DNA from: Thermoleophilia bacterium
Lineage (GTDB): Bacteria > Actinomycetota > Thermoleophilia > Gaiellales > Gaiellaceae
Reading direction: 5' to 3'
Assembly: GCA_013362295.1 (NCBI GenBank)
Contig: JABFWJ010000281.1
Coordinates: forward strand, 1-10,416
Length of the DNA: 10,416 nt
Shown here: piece by piece, positions 1-6,552 of the stretch
Layout: each line of letters opens with the position of its first letter
Numbering within the stretch: the stretch's first letter is position 1
Notes under the pieces: generated by a model
What the model was told of the DNA's origin: nothing
What the model saw: the letters and a program-made list of their open reading frames with translations, nothing else
Database searches by the model: none
Made by a program: the position numbers and the translations under genes

Positions 1-1407
1 ACGCACGAAGAACGCTACGACCTGCTCGTCGTCGGCGGCGGGCCCGCCGGGCTCGCCGCGGTCGACGAGGCCGCCCGGCTCGGGCTCCGGGTCGGGCTGG
101 TCGACGAGCGCCCGACGCTCGGGGGGCAGATCTTCAAGCAGCCGGGCTTGATCGTGCGCGACCACCGTGCGCTCGGGCGCGACCACCTCCGCGGCCGCCG
201 GTTGATCGAACGGGCGGAGCGGTCGGGAGCGCGGCTGATGCTCTCGACGAGCTGCGTCTCGCTGCGCGGCTCGACCACGGCCGTGCTCGTCGAGGACGGC
301 GGCGTCGCGCGCACAGTCGCCGCGCGCAACGTGCTGCTCGCGCCCGGCGCACACGATCGGCCTGTCGTCTTCCCCGGCTGGACGCTGCCCGGAGTGTTGA
401 CGGCGGGCGCCGCGCAGACGATCGTCAAGACCCAGCGTGTCGCGCCGGGGACACGCGTCCTCTTCGCGGGCAGCGGGCCGCTCGCGCTCGCGTTCCCCGC
501 GCAGTTGCACCACTACGGCGTGAACGTGGTCGAGGCGCTGGAGGCAGGGCCGCCGCCCGGCCCGCGCGACCTGCTCCGGATCGCCGCTGCCACGATGGGC
601 AATGGATCGGTCGTTCGCGCGGCGATCGGCTACCGCACCGCGCTGCTGCGCGGGCGCGTGCCACTGCGGTACCGCCGGATCGTGCTCCGGGCGGAGGGCC
701 GCGACCGCGTGGAGCGCGTCGTCCACGTCGCGGTCGACGCCGACTGGCGCGTCGTCCCCGGTACCGAGCGGACCGTCGAGGTCGACTCGCTCTGCGTCGG
801 CTACGGCTTCTTCCCGTCGGTCGAGCTGATGCGCGTCGCCGGCTGCGACCTGCGCTACGACGAGGACCTCGGCGGCCCAGTCGTCGTCGTCGACGACTGG
901 ATGCGTACCACCGTTCCGGGGATCTCGGCCGCCGGCGACGCCACGGGGATCGCGGGCTCGTACGTCGCCGAGGACGAGGGCCGCCTCGCCGTGCTCGGGA
1001 TCGCGGGCGATGAGGACCGGGCCCGGCCGATCCGCCGCCGCCTGGCCGCCAAGCGGCGCTTCCAGCGCGCGCTGCTGCCGCTGCACCGGATCGGCGGAGG
1101 AGTCTACGAGCTGGCGACGCCGGACACCGTCGTCTGCCGGTGCGAGGAGGTGAGGCTTGCCGAGCTGGAGCGCGCGATCGACGCGAGCGCCGACATCAAC
1201 GTCGTCAAGGGCTTCACGCGTGTCACGATGGGTCTCTGTCAGGGTCGCAACTGCCAGCGTCAGGTCGCCGCGCTGATCGCCGCGCGGCACGGTTCCCGGA
1301 TCGCCGACCTGCCGCTCGCCACGGCGCGCTCACCCGTCCGGCCGGTGGCGATCGGCGCGCTCGCCGACGAGTCGGTCGAGGACCGAGGGCTGTTCGTTGC
1401 GCAGTGA
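1..1407 (+). CDS. FAD/NAD(P)-binding dehydrogenase subunit with C-terminal BFD-like [2Fe-2S] domain (HcnB / opine oxidase A-like), 5' partial
   Basis: The reading frame is open from base 1 and already has a dinucleotide-binding glycine motif at visible residues 12-17 (GGGPAG), so only a few N-terminal residues are missing. A second Rossmann motif, GSGPLAL, starts near residue 157, and a GDATG flavin-binding motif lies at 312-316. This is the two-dinucleotide-domain layout of pyridine-nucleotide-disulfide oxidoreductases. The C-terminal part has Cys379, Cys381, Cys413 and Cys418 (CxC-X31-CX4C), the pattern of the BFD-like [2Fe-2S] domain. The architecture, and 468 visible residues, match the larger FAD subunit of HCN synthase (HcnB), opine oxidase and D-hydroxyproline dehydrogenase. 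Such subunits take electrons from a DAO-type partner, which is the next gene, overlapping this one by 11 bases. The family is clear. The substrate is not: HCN synthase, hydroxyproline, opine and sarcosine-type dehydrogenases all share this architecture. Confidence 0.88.
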   Translation, partial: THEERYDLLVVGGGPAGLAAVDEAARLGLRVGLVDERPTLGGQIFKQPGLIVRDHRALGRDHLRGRRLIERAERSGARLMLSTSCVSLRGSTTAVLVEDGGVARTVAARNVLLAPGAHDRPVVFPGWTLPGVLTAGAAQTIVKTQRVAPGTRVLFAGSGPLALAFPAQLHHYGVNVVEALEAGPPPGPRDLLRIAAATMGNGSVVRAAIGYRTALLRGRVPLRYRRIVLRAEGRDRVERVVHVAVDADWRVVPGTERTVEVDSLCVGYGFFPSVELMRVAGCDLRYDEDLGGPVVVVDDWMRTTVPGISAAGDATGIAGSYVAEDEGRLAVLGIAGDEDRARPIRRRLAAKRRFQRALLPLHRIGGGVYELATPDTVVCRCEEVRLAELERAIDASADINVVKGFTRVTMGLCQGRNCQRQVAALIAARHGSRIADLPLATARSPVRPVAIGALADESVEDRGLFVAQ

Positions 1408-2593
1408 TCCGTGGCTCCGGGCCGAGCAGGCGCGCGGCCCGCTGCCCGCCGAGACGGACGTGGCGATCGTCGGCGGCGGCCTGGCGGGGACGGCGACCGC
1501 CTACTACCTCGCCCGGGAGGGAGTCGACGTCGTCCTGCTCGAGCGCTCCGAGCTGAACCGCGAGGCCTCCGGGACGAACGCCGGCAGCTTCCACTTTCAG
1601 ATCGCGATCCACCAGCTGACGGCGCGCGAGACGGAGAGCTCGCACGCCCGGTTGCTCTCCGACGTGCGCATGCACTCCGCGGCGGCGGAGCTCTGGGGGA
1701 CGCTCGAGGACGACCTCGACGCATCCCTCGGCGTCCACACGACCGGCGGCCTCATGGTCGCCGAGACCCCGGAAGAGCTGCAGATCCTCCACGACAAGCA
1801 CCTGATCGAGGCCGAGGCCGGGCTCGAGACGCACGTCCTCGAGGGCGACGAGCTGCGCCGGCTCGCGCCGTATCTCGCTGACGACCTGGCCGGAGCCTCG
1901 TTCTGCCCCTCGGAGGGCCACGCGAACCCGTTCCTCGCCGCCCCGCTCTTCGCGCTCCGAGCGGCCGAGCGCGGCGCCGTCATCCGGACGCAGACGGAGG
2001 TGACCGGCGTCGCTTCCGGCTTCCGGATCGAGACGACCAACGGAACGCTGCGCGCGAACCGGATCGTCAACGCGGCCGGCGCCTGGGCCAACGACCTCGC
2101 GGCGCTGAGCGGTGTGCGCCTGCCGCTCCGCGTCGAGGGCCTCCACGTCAACGTGACCGAGCCGCGACAGAAGGTGCTCGAGCCGCTGATCCAGCACATC
2201 GGCCGCCGGCTGACGCTGAAGCAGGCCGCGAACGGCACGTTCATCATCGGCGGCGGCTGGCCCGCGCACCCGGAGGCGCGCCCGTCGCGCTTCTCGACCC
2301 TCTGGGAGAGCGCCGCGGGTAACGCCGCTGTCGCCGTGCGCGTGATGCCGAGTCTGGCCGACGTCCGCATCGTCCGCATGTGGACGGGCGTGATGGCGTT
2401 CACCGACGACCTGCAGCCCGTCGTCGGCGAGCTCTCGTCGCTGCCCGGCTACTACACCTGCATCGCCACGACGGGGTTCACGCTCAGCCCGATGCTCGCG
2501 CGGCTGCTCGCCGGGAACATCGCGCGCGGCGTACCGTTGCCACCGAGGTTCGCCCCTGACCGGAAAGGACGCCAATGGATCGCAACGACGTGA
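1397..2593 (+). CDS. DAO-family FAD-dependent amine/amino acid dehydrogenase subunit (HcnC / opine oxidase B-like)
   Basis: This 398-residue protein has an N-terminal FAD-binding motif GGGLAG at residues 26-31, an acidic residue Glu49 at the end of the second strand (ribose binding), and an ASGTNAG segment at 57-63, as in DAO-family (D-amino acid oxidase, sarcosine oxidase beta, glycine oxidase) enzymes. The C-terminal part has the family's second FAD contact region (PVVGELSSLPGYY followed by an ATTGFT segment). In HcnABC-type complexes this subunit oxidises the C-N bond of the substrate and passes electrons to the iron-sulfur subunits. The TTG start at 1397 overlaps the previous gene and has a GAGGG ribosome binding site at 1385-1389, seven bases upstream. 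The in-frame GTG at 1460 would leave almost no residues before the FAD motif. The overlap with its neighbour supports co-translation as partner subunits. The substrate is undetermined. Confidence 0.87.
   Translation: MRSDPWLRAEQARGPLPAETDVAIVGGGLAGTATAYYLAREGVDVVLLERSELNREASGTNAGSFHFQIAIHQLTARETESSHARLLSDVRMHSAAAELWGTLEDDLDASLGVHTTGGLMVAETPEELQILHDKHLIEAEAGLETHVLEGDELRRLAPYLADDLAGASFCPSEGHANPFLAAPLFALRAAERGAVIRTQTEVTGVASGFRIETTNGTLRANRIVNAAGAWANDLAALSGVRLPLRVEGLHVNVTEPRQKVLEPLIQHIGRRLTLKQAANGTFIIGGGWPAHPEARPSRFSTLWESAAGNAAVAVRVMPSLADVRIVRMWTGVMAFTDDLQPVVGELSSLPGYYTCIATTGFTLSPMLARLLAGNIARGVPLPPRFAPDRKGRQWIATT
2562..2569 (+). promoter_or_regulatory. Ribosome binding site of the DapA-like gene
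   Basis: GGAAAGGA lies five bases before the ATG at 2575, inside the end of the preceding DAO-family gene. It supports that ATG although it makes the two genes overlap by 19 bases. Confidence 0.6.
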
Positions 2594-3516
2594 ACTGGCG
2601 CGGCTACTGGGCCGCGTGTCCGACGCCGTTCGGCGCGGACGGAAGCTACGACGCCGAGGCGCACCGCGCGCTGCTCGACTGGTACATCGGCGAGGGTTTG
2701 CACGGGGTGCTGATCAACGGCACGACGGGCGAGTGGTTCGCGCAGACGCCGGAGGAGCGCAAGCTCGTCGCGCGCACCGCGGTCGAGCACGTCGCGGGCC
2801 GCATCCCGGTCGTCGTCGGCTGCACGGCCTACACCGCCCGCGAGGCGTCCGACTATGCGCGCGCCGCAGTCGCCGCCGGCGCCGACGGAATCGAGTCGAC
2901 GGCACCCCCGTATTCGAAGCCGTTCGACGACGAGCTCGTCGCGTACTTCGAGGATGTGTCGGCGTCCGTCGACGCGCCGCTGATGGTCTACAACTGGGTG
3001 CACGGGACGAGCGTCGAGATCGGCCCGCAGCTCGCGTCCCGGCTCGCCGACGTCGACACGGTCGTCGCGCTGAAGGACTCGACGCCGAATGCCGAGCGGT
3101 TCTACGAGACGACGCGCACGGTCGTCGACCGCCTGCGGGTCTTCGGCCCGTTCATGACGGTTCGCGGCTACGAGGAGCTGAAGGCGCACGGCGGCGACGG
3201 CTTCATCGGCGGCGGCACGATCTTCGGCGCACCGGATCCGCAGTTCTGGGAGGACTACTGGAACGGCGACGACGAGGCATGCCTCGCGCACGCGCGGCGC
3301 ACCGAGGAGCTGTTCCCGAAGCTGTGGCTACCCGGCGGCTGGGCGGGCAAGTACGGCGGCTACCAGAGCCAGCTGAAGGCGATCATGAAGATGCTCGGCC
3401 AGCCGGGCGGCGAGCCGCGCCGGCCGCGGCTGCCGGTCGACGACGAGCAGAGCCTGCGCGAGATCCGCGAGGTGCTCGTCGAGTTCGGGCTGCTGCAGGA
3501 GCACGCGGCGGCATGA
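2575..3516 (+). CDS. DapA/NAL-superfamily class I aldolase, dehydratase or deaminase
   Basis: The 313 residues span a full TIM-barrel lyase of the dihydrodipicolinate synthase / N-acetylneuraminate lyase superfamily. Visible motifs are the phosphate/carboxylate-binding loop GTTGEW at 49-54, the catalytic YN at Tyr139-Asn140, and the Schiff-base lysine Lys167 in VALKDST. Members form an imine between this lysine and a keto acid, then do aldol cleavage, dehydration or deamination. The residue matching the arginine of the DapA segment YNxPxRT, which holds the second carboxylate, appears to be Gly here (YNWVHGTS), so lysine biosynthesis is unlikely. A family member linked to HcnBC-like dehydrogenases is pyrroline-4-hydroxy-2-carboxylate deaminase of hydroxyproline breakdown, which is one option. 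The ATG overlaps the upstream gene by 19 bases, with a GGAAAGGA ribosome binding site. The stop overlaps the next start (ATGA). Confidence 0.85.
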   Translation: MDRNDVNWRGYWAACPTPFGADGSYDAEAHRALLDWYIGEGLHGVLINGTTGEWFAQTPEERKLVARTAVEHVAGRIPVVVGCTAYTAREASDYARAAVAAGADGIESTAPPYSKPFDDELVAYFEDVSASVDAPLMVYNWVHGTSVEIGPQLASRLADVDTVVALKDSTPNAERFYETTRTVVDRLRVFGPFMTVRGYEELKAHGGDGFIGGGTIFGAPDPQFWEDYWNGDDEACLAHARRTEELFPKLWLPGGWAGKYGGYQSQLKAIMKMLGQPGGEPRRPRLPVDDEQSLREIREVLVEFGLLQEHAAA

Positions 3517-4424
3517 GCACGTTCAGGGGAGTCGACCACGTCGGCGTCGGCGTCCCGGACATCGACGCCGCCGTGCGCTTCTACGGACGGGTCGGATTCA
3601 GCGACGTCCTCTTCGACTACACCGGGGACGTGCCGGGCCCCGACCGCAGTGCGCGCGTCGTGATGCTCGGCAATCCCGGGGCGACGCCCATCGGCCCGGG
3701 GCGCATCAAGCTGGTGCAGGTGCTCGATGGCGACGGCCCGCCGCCTGCGCCGACCGGCGGCGGCTGGGGCGAGCTCGGCATCTGCGAGATCTGCCTGCAC
3801 GCGCGCGCTGTCGACCACGTCCACCGGCAGCTGGTCGCCGCCGGCGCGGAGTCGCTGATGGAGCCGCTTGCGGCCGACGTCCAGCCACACGACGTCTCGC
3901 TCGACATCGCGTACGTCGCCGACCCGTGGCAGGGCAAGCTCGAGCTGATCGAGTGGACCGGCCTGTGGAGATCGCTGCCGGGGAACCCGCGCGCCGAAGG
4001 CGTCAACCACGTCGCGTTCGGCGTCGCAGACATCGACCGGACGCGCGCGTTCTACGAGCGCCTCGGCTTCACCGAGATGCTGTTCGAGTCGACCGACTTC
4101 TTCGACCCGATGGCGCCGTGGTACCCGGGCGAGCCGCCGGACCAGCACATGATCATGATGCTGTCCGCGCAGGGAGGCGCGATCGAGCCCGTCGTGCTCG
4201 ACCCGCCCGGCCCCGACTGCCGCGGCGAGTGGGGGCACATCGGGCCGTTCGAGTTCGCGGTCGGCGTCGGCAACCTCGAGCAGGGCGTCGCGCGCCTGCG
4301 CGAACTCGGCGTCGACCTGCGCGGCGAGCCGCAGACGATCGACGTCGGGACCGGCGAGTGGCGCTACGCGTACTTTCGCGATCCGGACGACCTCTACGTC
4401 TCGCTCGTCGAGGCGCGGTACTAG
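3513..4424 (+). CDS. Two-domain VOC (glyoxalase / extradiol dioxygenase fold) protein
   Basis: This 303-residue protein is a tandem of two VOC domains. Domain 1 (about residues 6-150) starts with VDHVGVG and ends with LELIEW. Domain 2 (about 162-303) starts with VNHVAFG and ends with VSLVEARY. VOC enzymes are metal-dependent lyases, isomerases, epimerases or dioxygenases whose ligands come from the first and last strands of the modules. Candidate ligands in domain 1 are His9, Gln69, Glu92 and Glu147; in domain 2 they are His166, Glu247 and Glu300, with Val227 where Gln69 would be. A Glu stands where glyoxalase I has its second His, so simple glyoxalase I activity is doubtful. The ATG shares ATGA with the previous stop, with an AGGAG ribosome binding site at 3497-3501. 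It is the last gene of the plus-strand operon. Its stop codon lies inside the CTAG at the edge of the inverted-repeat element. The reaction is unknown. Confidence 0.82.
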   Translation: MSTFRGVDHVGVGVPDIDAAVRFYGRVGFSDVLFDYTGDVPGPDRSARVVMLGNPGATPIGPGRIKLVQVLDGDGPPPAPTGGGWGELGICEICLHARAVDHVHRQLVAAGAESLMEPLAADVQPHDVSLDIAYVADPWQGKLELIEWTGLWRSLPGNPRAEGVNHVAFGVADIDRTRAFYERLGFTEMLFESTDFFDPMAPWYPGEPPDQHMIMMLSAQGGAIEPVVLDPPGPDCRGEWGHIGPFEFAVGVGNLEQGVARLRELGVDLRGEPQTIDVGTGEWRYAYFRDPDDLYVSLVEARY

Positions 4425-4436
4425 AGGCTTGATGTG
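4421..4436 (+). repeat. Left arm of terminal inverted repeat
   Basis: CTAGAGGCTTGATGTG is the exact reverse complement of 4574-4589. It includes the TAG stop of the VOC gene. After one mismatch at 4437, bases 4438-4440 also pair with 4570-4572. Confidence 0.9.
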
Positions 4437-4458
4437 AATTCCTGGCACTCACGGATGG

Positions 4459-4553
4459 TGGCTCAGATGCGGCGCATCTCGCCCGGCCCGAGCTTGAACG
4501 TAGGCACCGCTATGCCCTGCGCTCGGCCCGGGCGACCTGCTTGGTCTGAGCCA
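4459..4553. repeat. Inner nested inverted repeats of the spacer element
   Basis: Three further inverted pairs lie inside the outer arms. TGGCTCAGA at 4459-4467 pairs perfectly with 4545-4553. TCGCCCGGCCCGAGC at 4479-4493 pairs with 4521-4535 at 14 of 15 positions. AGATGC / GCATCT at 4465-4479 forms a six-base hairpin with a three-base loop, and it competes with or branches from the longer stem. Together with the outer arms this predicts a long imperfect hairpin or cruciform. No T-run follows it on either strand, so it is not a classical intrinsic terminator. Confidence 0.8.
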
Positions 4554-4573
4554 TCCCCGCAAGCACCGCAATC

Positions 4574-4589
4574 CACATCAAGCCTCTAG
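4574..4589 (-). repeat. Right arm of terminal inverted repeat
   Basis: CACATCAAGCCTCTAG is the exact reverse complement of 4421-4436. It ends 13 bases before the stop codon of the minus-strand [2Fe-2S] gene. Confidence 0.9.
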
Positions 4590-4602
4590 GTGCGCGAGCG
4601 CT

Positions 4603-4911
4603 TCATCCACCCGACTGTCGGGCGACGAGCCCGTCCTGGCGCGAGACCTGCATGCCGTCGCGCACCCACGTCATGCAGGCGCGCGTGTTCGGCACGCCGT
4701 CGACGACGACGAGGCAGTCGAAGCAGACGCCGATGCCGCAGAAGATCCCGCGGGGCTCGCCACCGACCGTGGTGCGCGTCGCGATCTCGCCGTGGGCGAG
4801 CAGCACGGTCGCGACGGTCTCCCCCGTGAATGCCTCGACCGGGGTGCCGTCGAGGACGATCTCGACGCGCGGGCCGCGCTCCAGCTCAGGTCCGAGCGGC
4901 AGCCTCGACAC
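4603..4911 (-). CDS. Small plant-type [2Fe-2S] protein (HcnA-like dehydrogenase subunit)
   Basis: This 102-residue protein has Cys58, Cys63, Cys66 and Cys79 in the pattern CX4CX2C-X12-C, the plant-ferredoxin-type [2Fe-2S] site seen in HcnA, the small subunit of D-hydroxyproline dehydrogenase, and the N-terminal part of sarcosine oxidase alpha. Its length suits HcnA. It should be the electron-transfer subunit of the complex whose FAD subunits lie on the other strand at 1-2593. The GTG start at 4911 is set by a full GGAGGTGATC ribosome binding site nine bases upstream (measured from GGAGG) and lies 26 bases inside the end of the LLM gene. It is the last gene of the minus-strand operon. Fold and cofactor are secure; the pairing with the distant FAD subunits is inferred from family architecture. 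Confidence 0.85.
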   Translation of the reverse strand: MSRLPLGPELERGPRVEIVLDGTPVEAFTGETVATVLLAHGEIATRTTVGGEPRGIFCGIGVCFDCLVVVDGVPNTRACMTWVRDGMQVSRQDGLVARQSGG

Positions 4912-5800
4912 GCGGGATCACCTCCCCGACGAACAGCTCCAGCGAGCGGTTCGAGAGCTCGATCGAGAGCCCCGGCGGGCGCGCCCAGAAGAAGAGGCGA
5001 TCGCAACCCGTGCGGTCGCAGATCGCGCGGACGCCGGCGGCGACCTCGTCCGGGGTCCCGACGAGGTAGCGGTCGCGCGGCAGGTCGGCGGCGCTCTCGA
5101 GCAGCTCGCCGCCGCCCCACTCGCGGTAGCGGTTGTACTGGTAGAGGAAGTGCTCGGCGACGTCGTGCCACTCGCCGACGTAGACGGATGGGTTGATCGA
5201 CACCTCGCCGTCGCCGAGCTCGCGGTAGAGCGCGAGCACGTCGGAAGGGACGAAGGCGTCCGGCATGAAGTTGCAGCGGAGTCGGGCGGCGCGGCGCGCC
5301 GCGGGCGGGCCTGAGCCGCCGATCCAGAAGGGCGGCTCCGGCCGCTGGAAGGGGGGCGGCGTCACCGTGCCGTCGGCCCAGACGCGCCGCGCGACCTCGA
5401 CGAGCTCCTCGGTCCGCCGCGCGCGCTCGCGGATCGGCACGCCGAGGGCCTCGAACTCGCGCTCCCGGTAGCCGACGCCGAGGCCGACCTCGAGCCGGCC
5501 GCCGCTCAGCTGGTCGAGCACAGCGACGTCTTCGGCGAACCGGATCGGGTGCTGGAACGGCCCGAGCAGGATGGCGGAGCCGATCCGCATCGTTCGCGTC
5601 CGCTCCGCGATCGCCGCGAGCAGCGGGAAGACCGACGGCAGGTAGCCGTCGTCGGTTACGTGGTGCTCCGACACCCAGACGGACTCGAACCCGAGCTCCT
5701 CCGCCCATGCGATCTGGTCGAGGTTCTCGCGGTAGATCCGGTCCCACGGTCGGTGCCAGCGCGGCGGGTTGCGGAAGTCGTGCCAGATGCCGTACTTCAT
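4886..5800 (-). CDS. LLM-class (luciferase-like) flavin-dependent oxidoreductase
   Basis: This 304-residue protein has the single-domain layout of bacterial luciferase-like TIM-barrel enzymes. Visible features are an early AEELGFESVW segment, the SEHH motif at 44-47 next to a YLPS stretch, the long conserved helix-strand region FAEDVAVLDQLSGGR followed by VGLGVGYRE, and a late PPFWIGGSG segment. Members use reduced FMN or F420 to hydroxylate substrates, cleave C-N or C-S bonds, or move hydride. The sequence here does not settle which cofactor; F420 is plausible in actinomycetes. The ATG at 5800 shares a four-base ATGA overlap with the SDR gene upstream. The 3' end overlaps the [2Fe-2S] gene by 26 bases, so it sits firmly inside the operon. 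A monooxygenase step in amine or amino acid breakdown is a guess from context. Confidence 0.85.
   Translation of the reverse strand: MKYGIWHDFRNPPRWHRPWDRIYRENLDQIAWAEELGFESVWVSEHHVTDDGYLPSVFPLLAAIAERTRTMRIGSAILLGPFQHPIRFAEDVAVLDQLSGGRLEVGLGVGYREREFEALGVPIRERARRTEELVEVARRVWADGTVTPPPFQRPEPPFWIGGSGPPAARRAARLRCNFMPDAFVPSDVLALYRELGDGEVSINPSVYVGEWHDVAEHFLYQYNRYREWGGGELLESAADLPRDRYLVGTPDEVAAGVRAICDRTGCDRLFFWARPPGLSIELSNRSLELFVGEVIPRVEAAART
4916..4925 (-). promoter_or_regulatory. Full-length ribosome binding site of the [2Fe-2S] gene
   Basis: On the minus strand this reads GGAGGTGATC, a perfect match to the anti-Shine-Dalgarno end of 16S rRNA. It lies within the coding end of the LLM gene and fixes the GTG at 4911 as the start. 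It is the strongest such site in the window and may keep yield high for the last gene of the operon. Confidence 0.8.
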
Positions 5801-6552
5801 CGGACGTAGCTCGCGCCGTTGACGTCGAGCGTCGCGCCCGTCAGGTGTCTGACCCGGCCGCTCGCGAGGAAGACGATCAACGTCGCGACCTCCTCCGGCG
5901 GGACCCACTCGCCCATCGAGAGGCCGGCGAAGAGCGCCTCCGTGCCGCCCGTCCGCTCCGCGGCGATCACGGAGAGCTGCGTCCCGACGACACCCGGAGC
6001 GACGACGTACGCGAGCACGCCGTCCCTCGCGTGGTGCCGCGCGACCGCCTGCGTCAGCGCCTTCACGGCCGCCTTCGACGCGGCGTACGCCATCAACGCC
6101 GGATCGCGCGGCCCGCGCTGCGCGACCCAGCTCGAGAGGGCGATCAGCACGCCGCCGCCGCGCTCGACGAAGTGCCCGACCGCGTCCCGCGTCAGGTCGG
6201 CCGGGGCGCGCACGTTCACCTGCAGTGCCTGCTCCCAGCCGCGGCGCCAGGCTTCGTCGCCGGAGTCCAGCGGCGTCTCCGGCATCACGGCCGCGTTGTT
6301 GACGAGCACGTCGACGCGCCCCCGCCACGCGACCGCGGTCTCCCAGAGCCGGCGTGTCGCGTCCGGCTCCGCGAGCTCCGCCTGCACGAGCAGCTTCCGG
6401 TCGTCGGGGATCGCGGCGGTCGCCGCGCGCGCGCCGGCCTCGTCGCTGCCGTAGTGCGCGACGACGTGCGCGCCCGCCTCGCCGAGCGCGCGCGCCGTCA
6501 CCGCGCCGATGCCCTTCGAGGCGCCGGTCAGGAGGACGGTCCTGCCGTTCAA
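5797..6552 (-). CDS. Short-chain dehydrogenase/reductase (SDR)
   Basis: This 251-residue classical SDR has the cofactor motif TGASKGIG at 9-16, NNAA at 85-88, the structural Asn113 in VNV, a serine pair at 140-141, and the catalytic Tyr156-X3-Lys160. The C-terminus has the usual FLASG and TGATLDVNG segments. Such enzymes oxidise alcohols or reduce ketones with NAD(H) or NADP(H). The start is best taken as the TTG at 6552, three bases into the TGA of the GcvPB-like gene (TTGA overlap). It places the glycine-rich motif at the normal distance from the N-terminus, whereas an upstream start would add over 160 residues read out of frame from GcvPB. The ribosome binding site is weak, so translation probably depends on coupling. 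The substrate is unknown. Confidence 0.87.
   Translation of the reverse strand: MNGRTVLLTGASKGIGAVTARALGEAGAHVVAHYGSDEAGARAATAAIPDDRKLLVQAELAEPDATRRLWETAVAWRGRVDVLVNNAAVMPETPLDSGDEAWRRGWEQALQVNVRAPADLTRDAVGHFVERGGGVLIALSSWVAQRGPRDPALMAYAASKAAVKALTQAVARHHARDGVLAYVVAPGVVGTQLSVIAAERTGGTEALFAGLSMGEWVPPEEVATLIVFLASGRVRHLTGATLDVNGASYVR

Larger units (their letters stand above)
4421..4589. mobile_element. 169-base nested inverted-repeat element bounded by CTAG (MITE-like candidate)
   Basis: The segment fills almost all of the gap between the two converging operons. Its ends are perfect 16-base inverted repeats that include CTAG on both sides. Inside the CTAG copies, 12 bases match perfectly (4425-4436 and 4574-4585), and the match goes on with one mismatch and three more pairs. 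CTAG fits the YTAR target of IS5-type elements, so the two CTAG copies may be a 4-base target duplication. Being a palindrome, CTAG can also be counted as part of the repeat. Further inverted pairs lie inside, so nearly the whole segment can fold on itself. By eye it is less GC-rich than the flanking genes. It contains no credible transposase. Alternatives are a two-way terminator or a structured intergenic repeat of another kind. Other genomic copies would be needed to prove mobility. Confidence 0.45.

Noticed and set aside
1223..2575. Long minus-strand open frame opposite the DAO-family gene
   Set aside because: It is rich in Arg, Gly and Ala with no recognisable motif, lies fully over a convincing plus-strand gene, and is what very GC-rich coding DNA gives on the opposite strand.
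1..3516. Complete hydroxyproline degradation operon
   Set aside because: The dehydrogenase and a DapA-family protein fit, but no hydroxyproline epimerase or ketoglutarate semialdehyde dehydrogenase is seen, and the other genes are not part of that pathway. It remains an option only if the missing genes flank the window.
4510..4578. A 22-codon minus-strand frame inside the inverted-repeat element
   Set aside because: It starts within the terminal repeat, has no clear ribosome binding site and resembles nothing I recognise. It is too short to support as a gene or as transposase remains.
4421..4589. Classical Rho-independent terminator for either operon
   Set aside because: Strong hairpins are present, but no T-run follows on either strand, so only a general barrier role can be suggested.
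1..4911. True hydrogen cyanide synthase hcnABC
   Set aside because: Domain make-up and sizes fit, but opine, sarcosine and hydroxyproline dehydrogenases share them. The split gene order and the DapA-family neighbour argue against a simple HCN biosynthesis operon.
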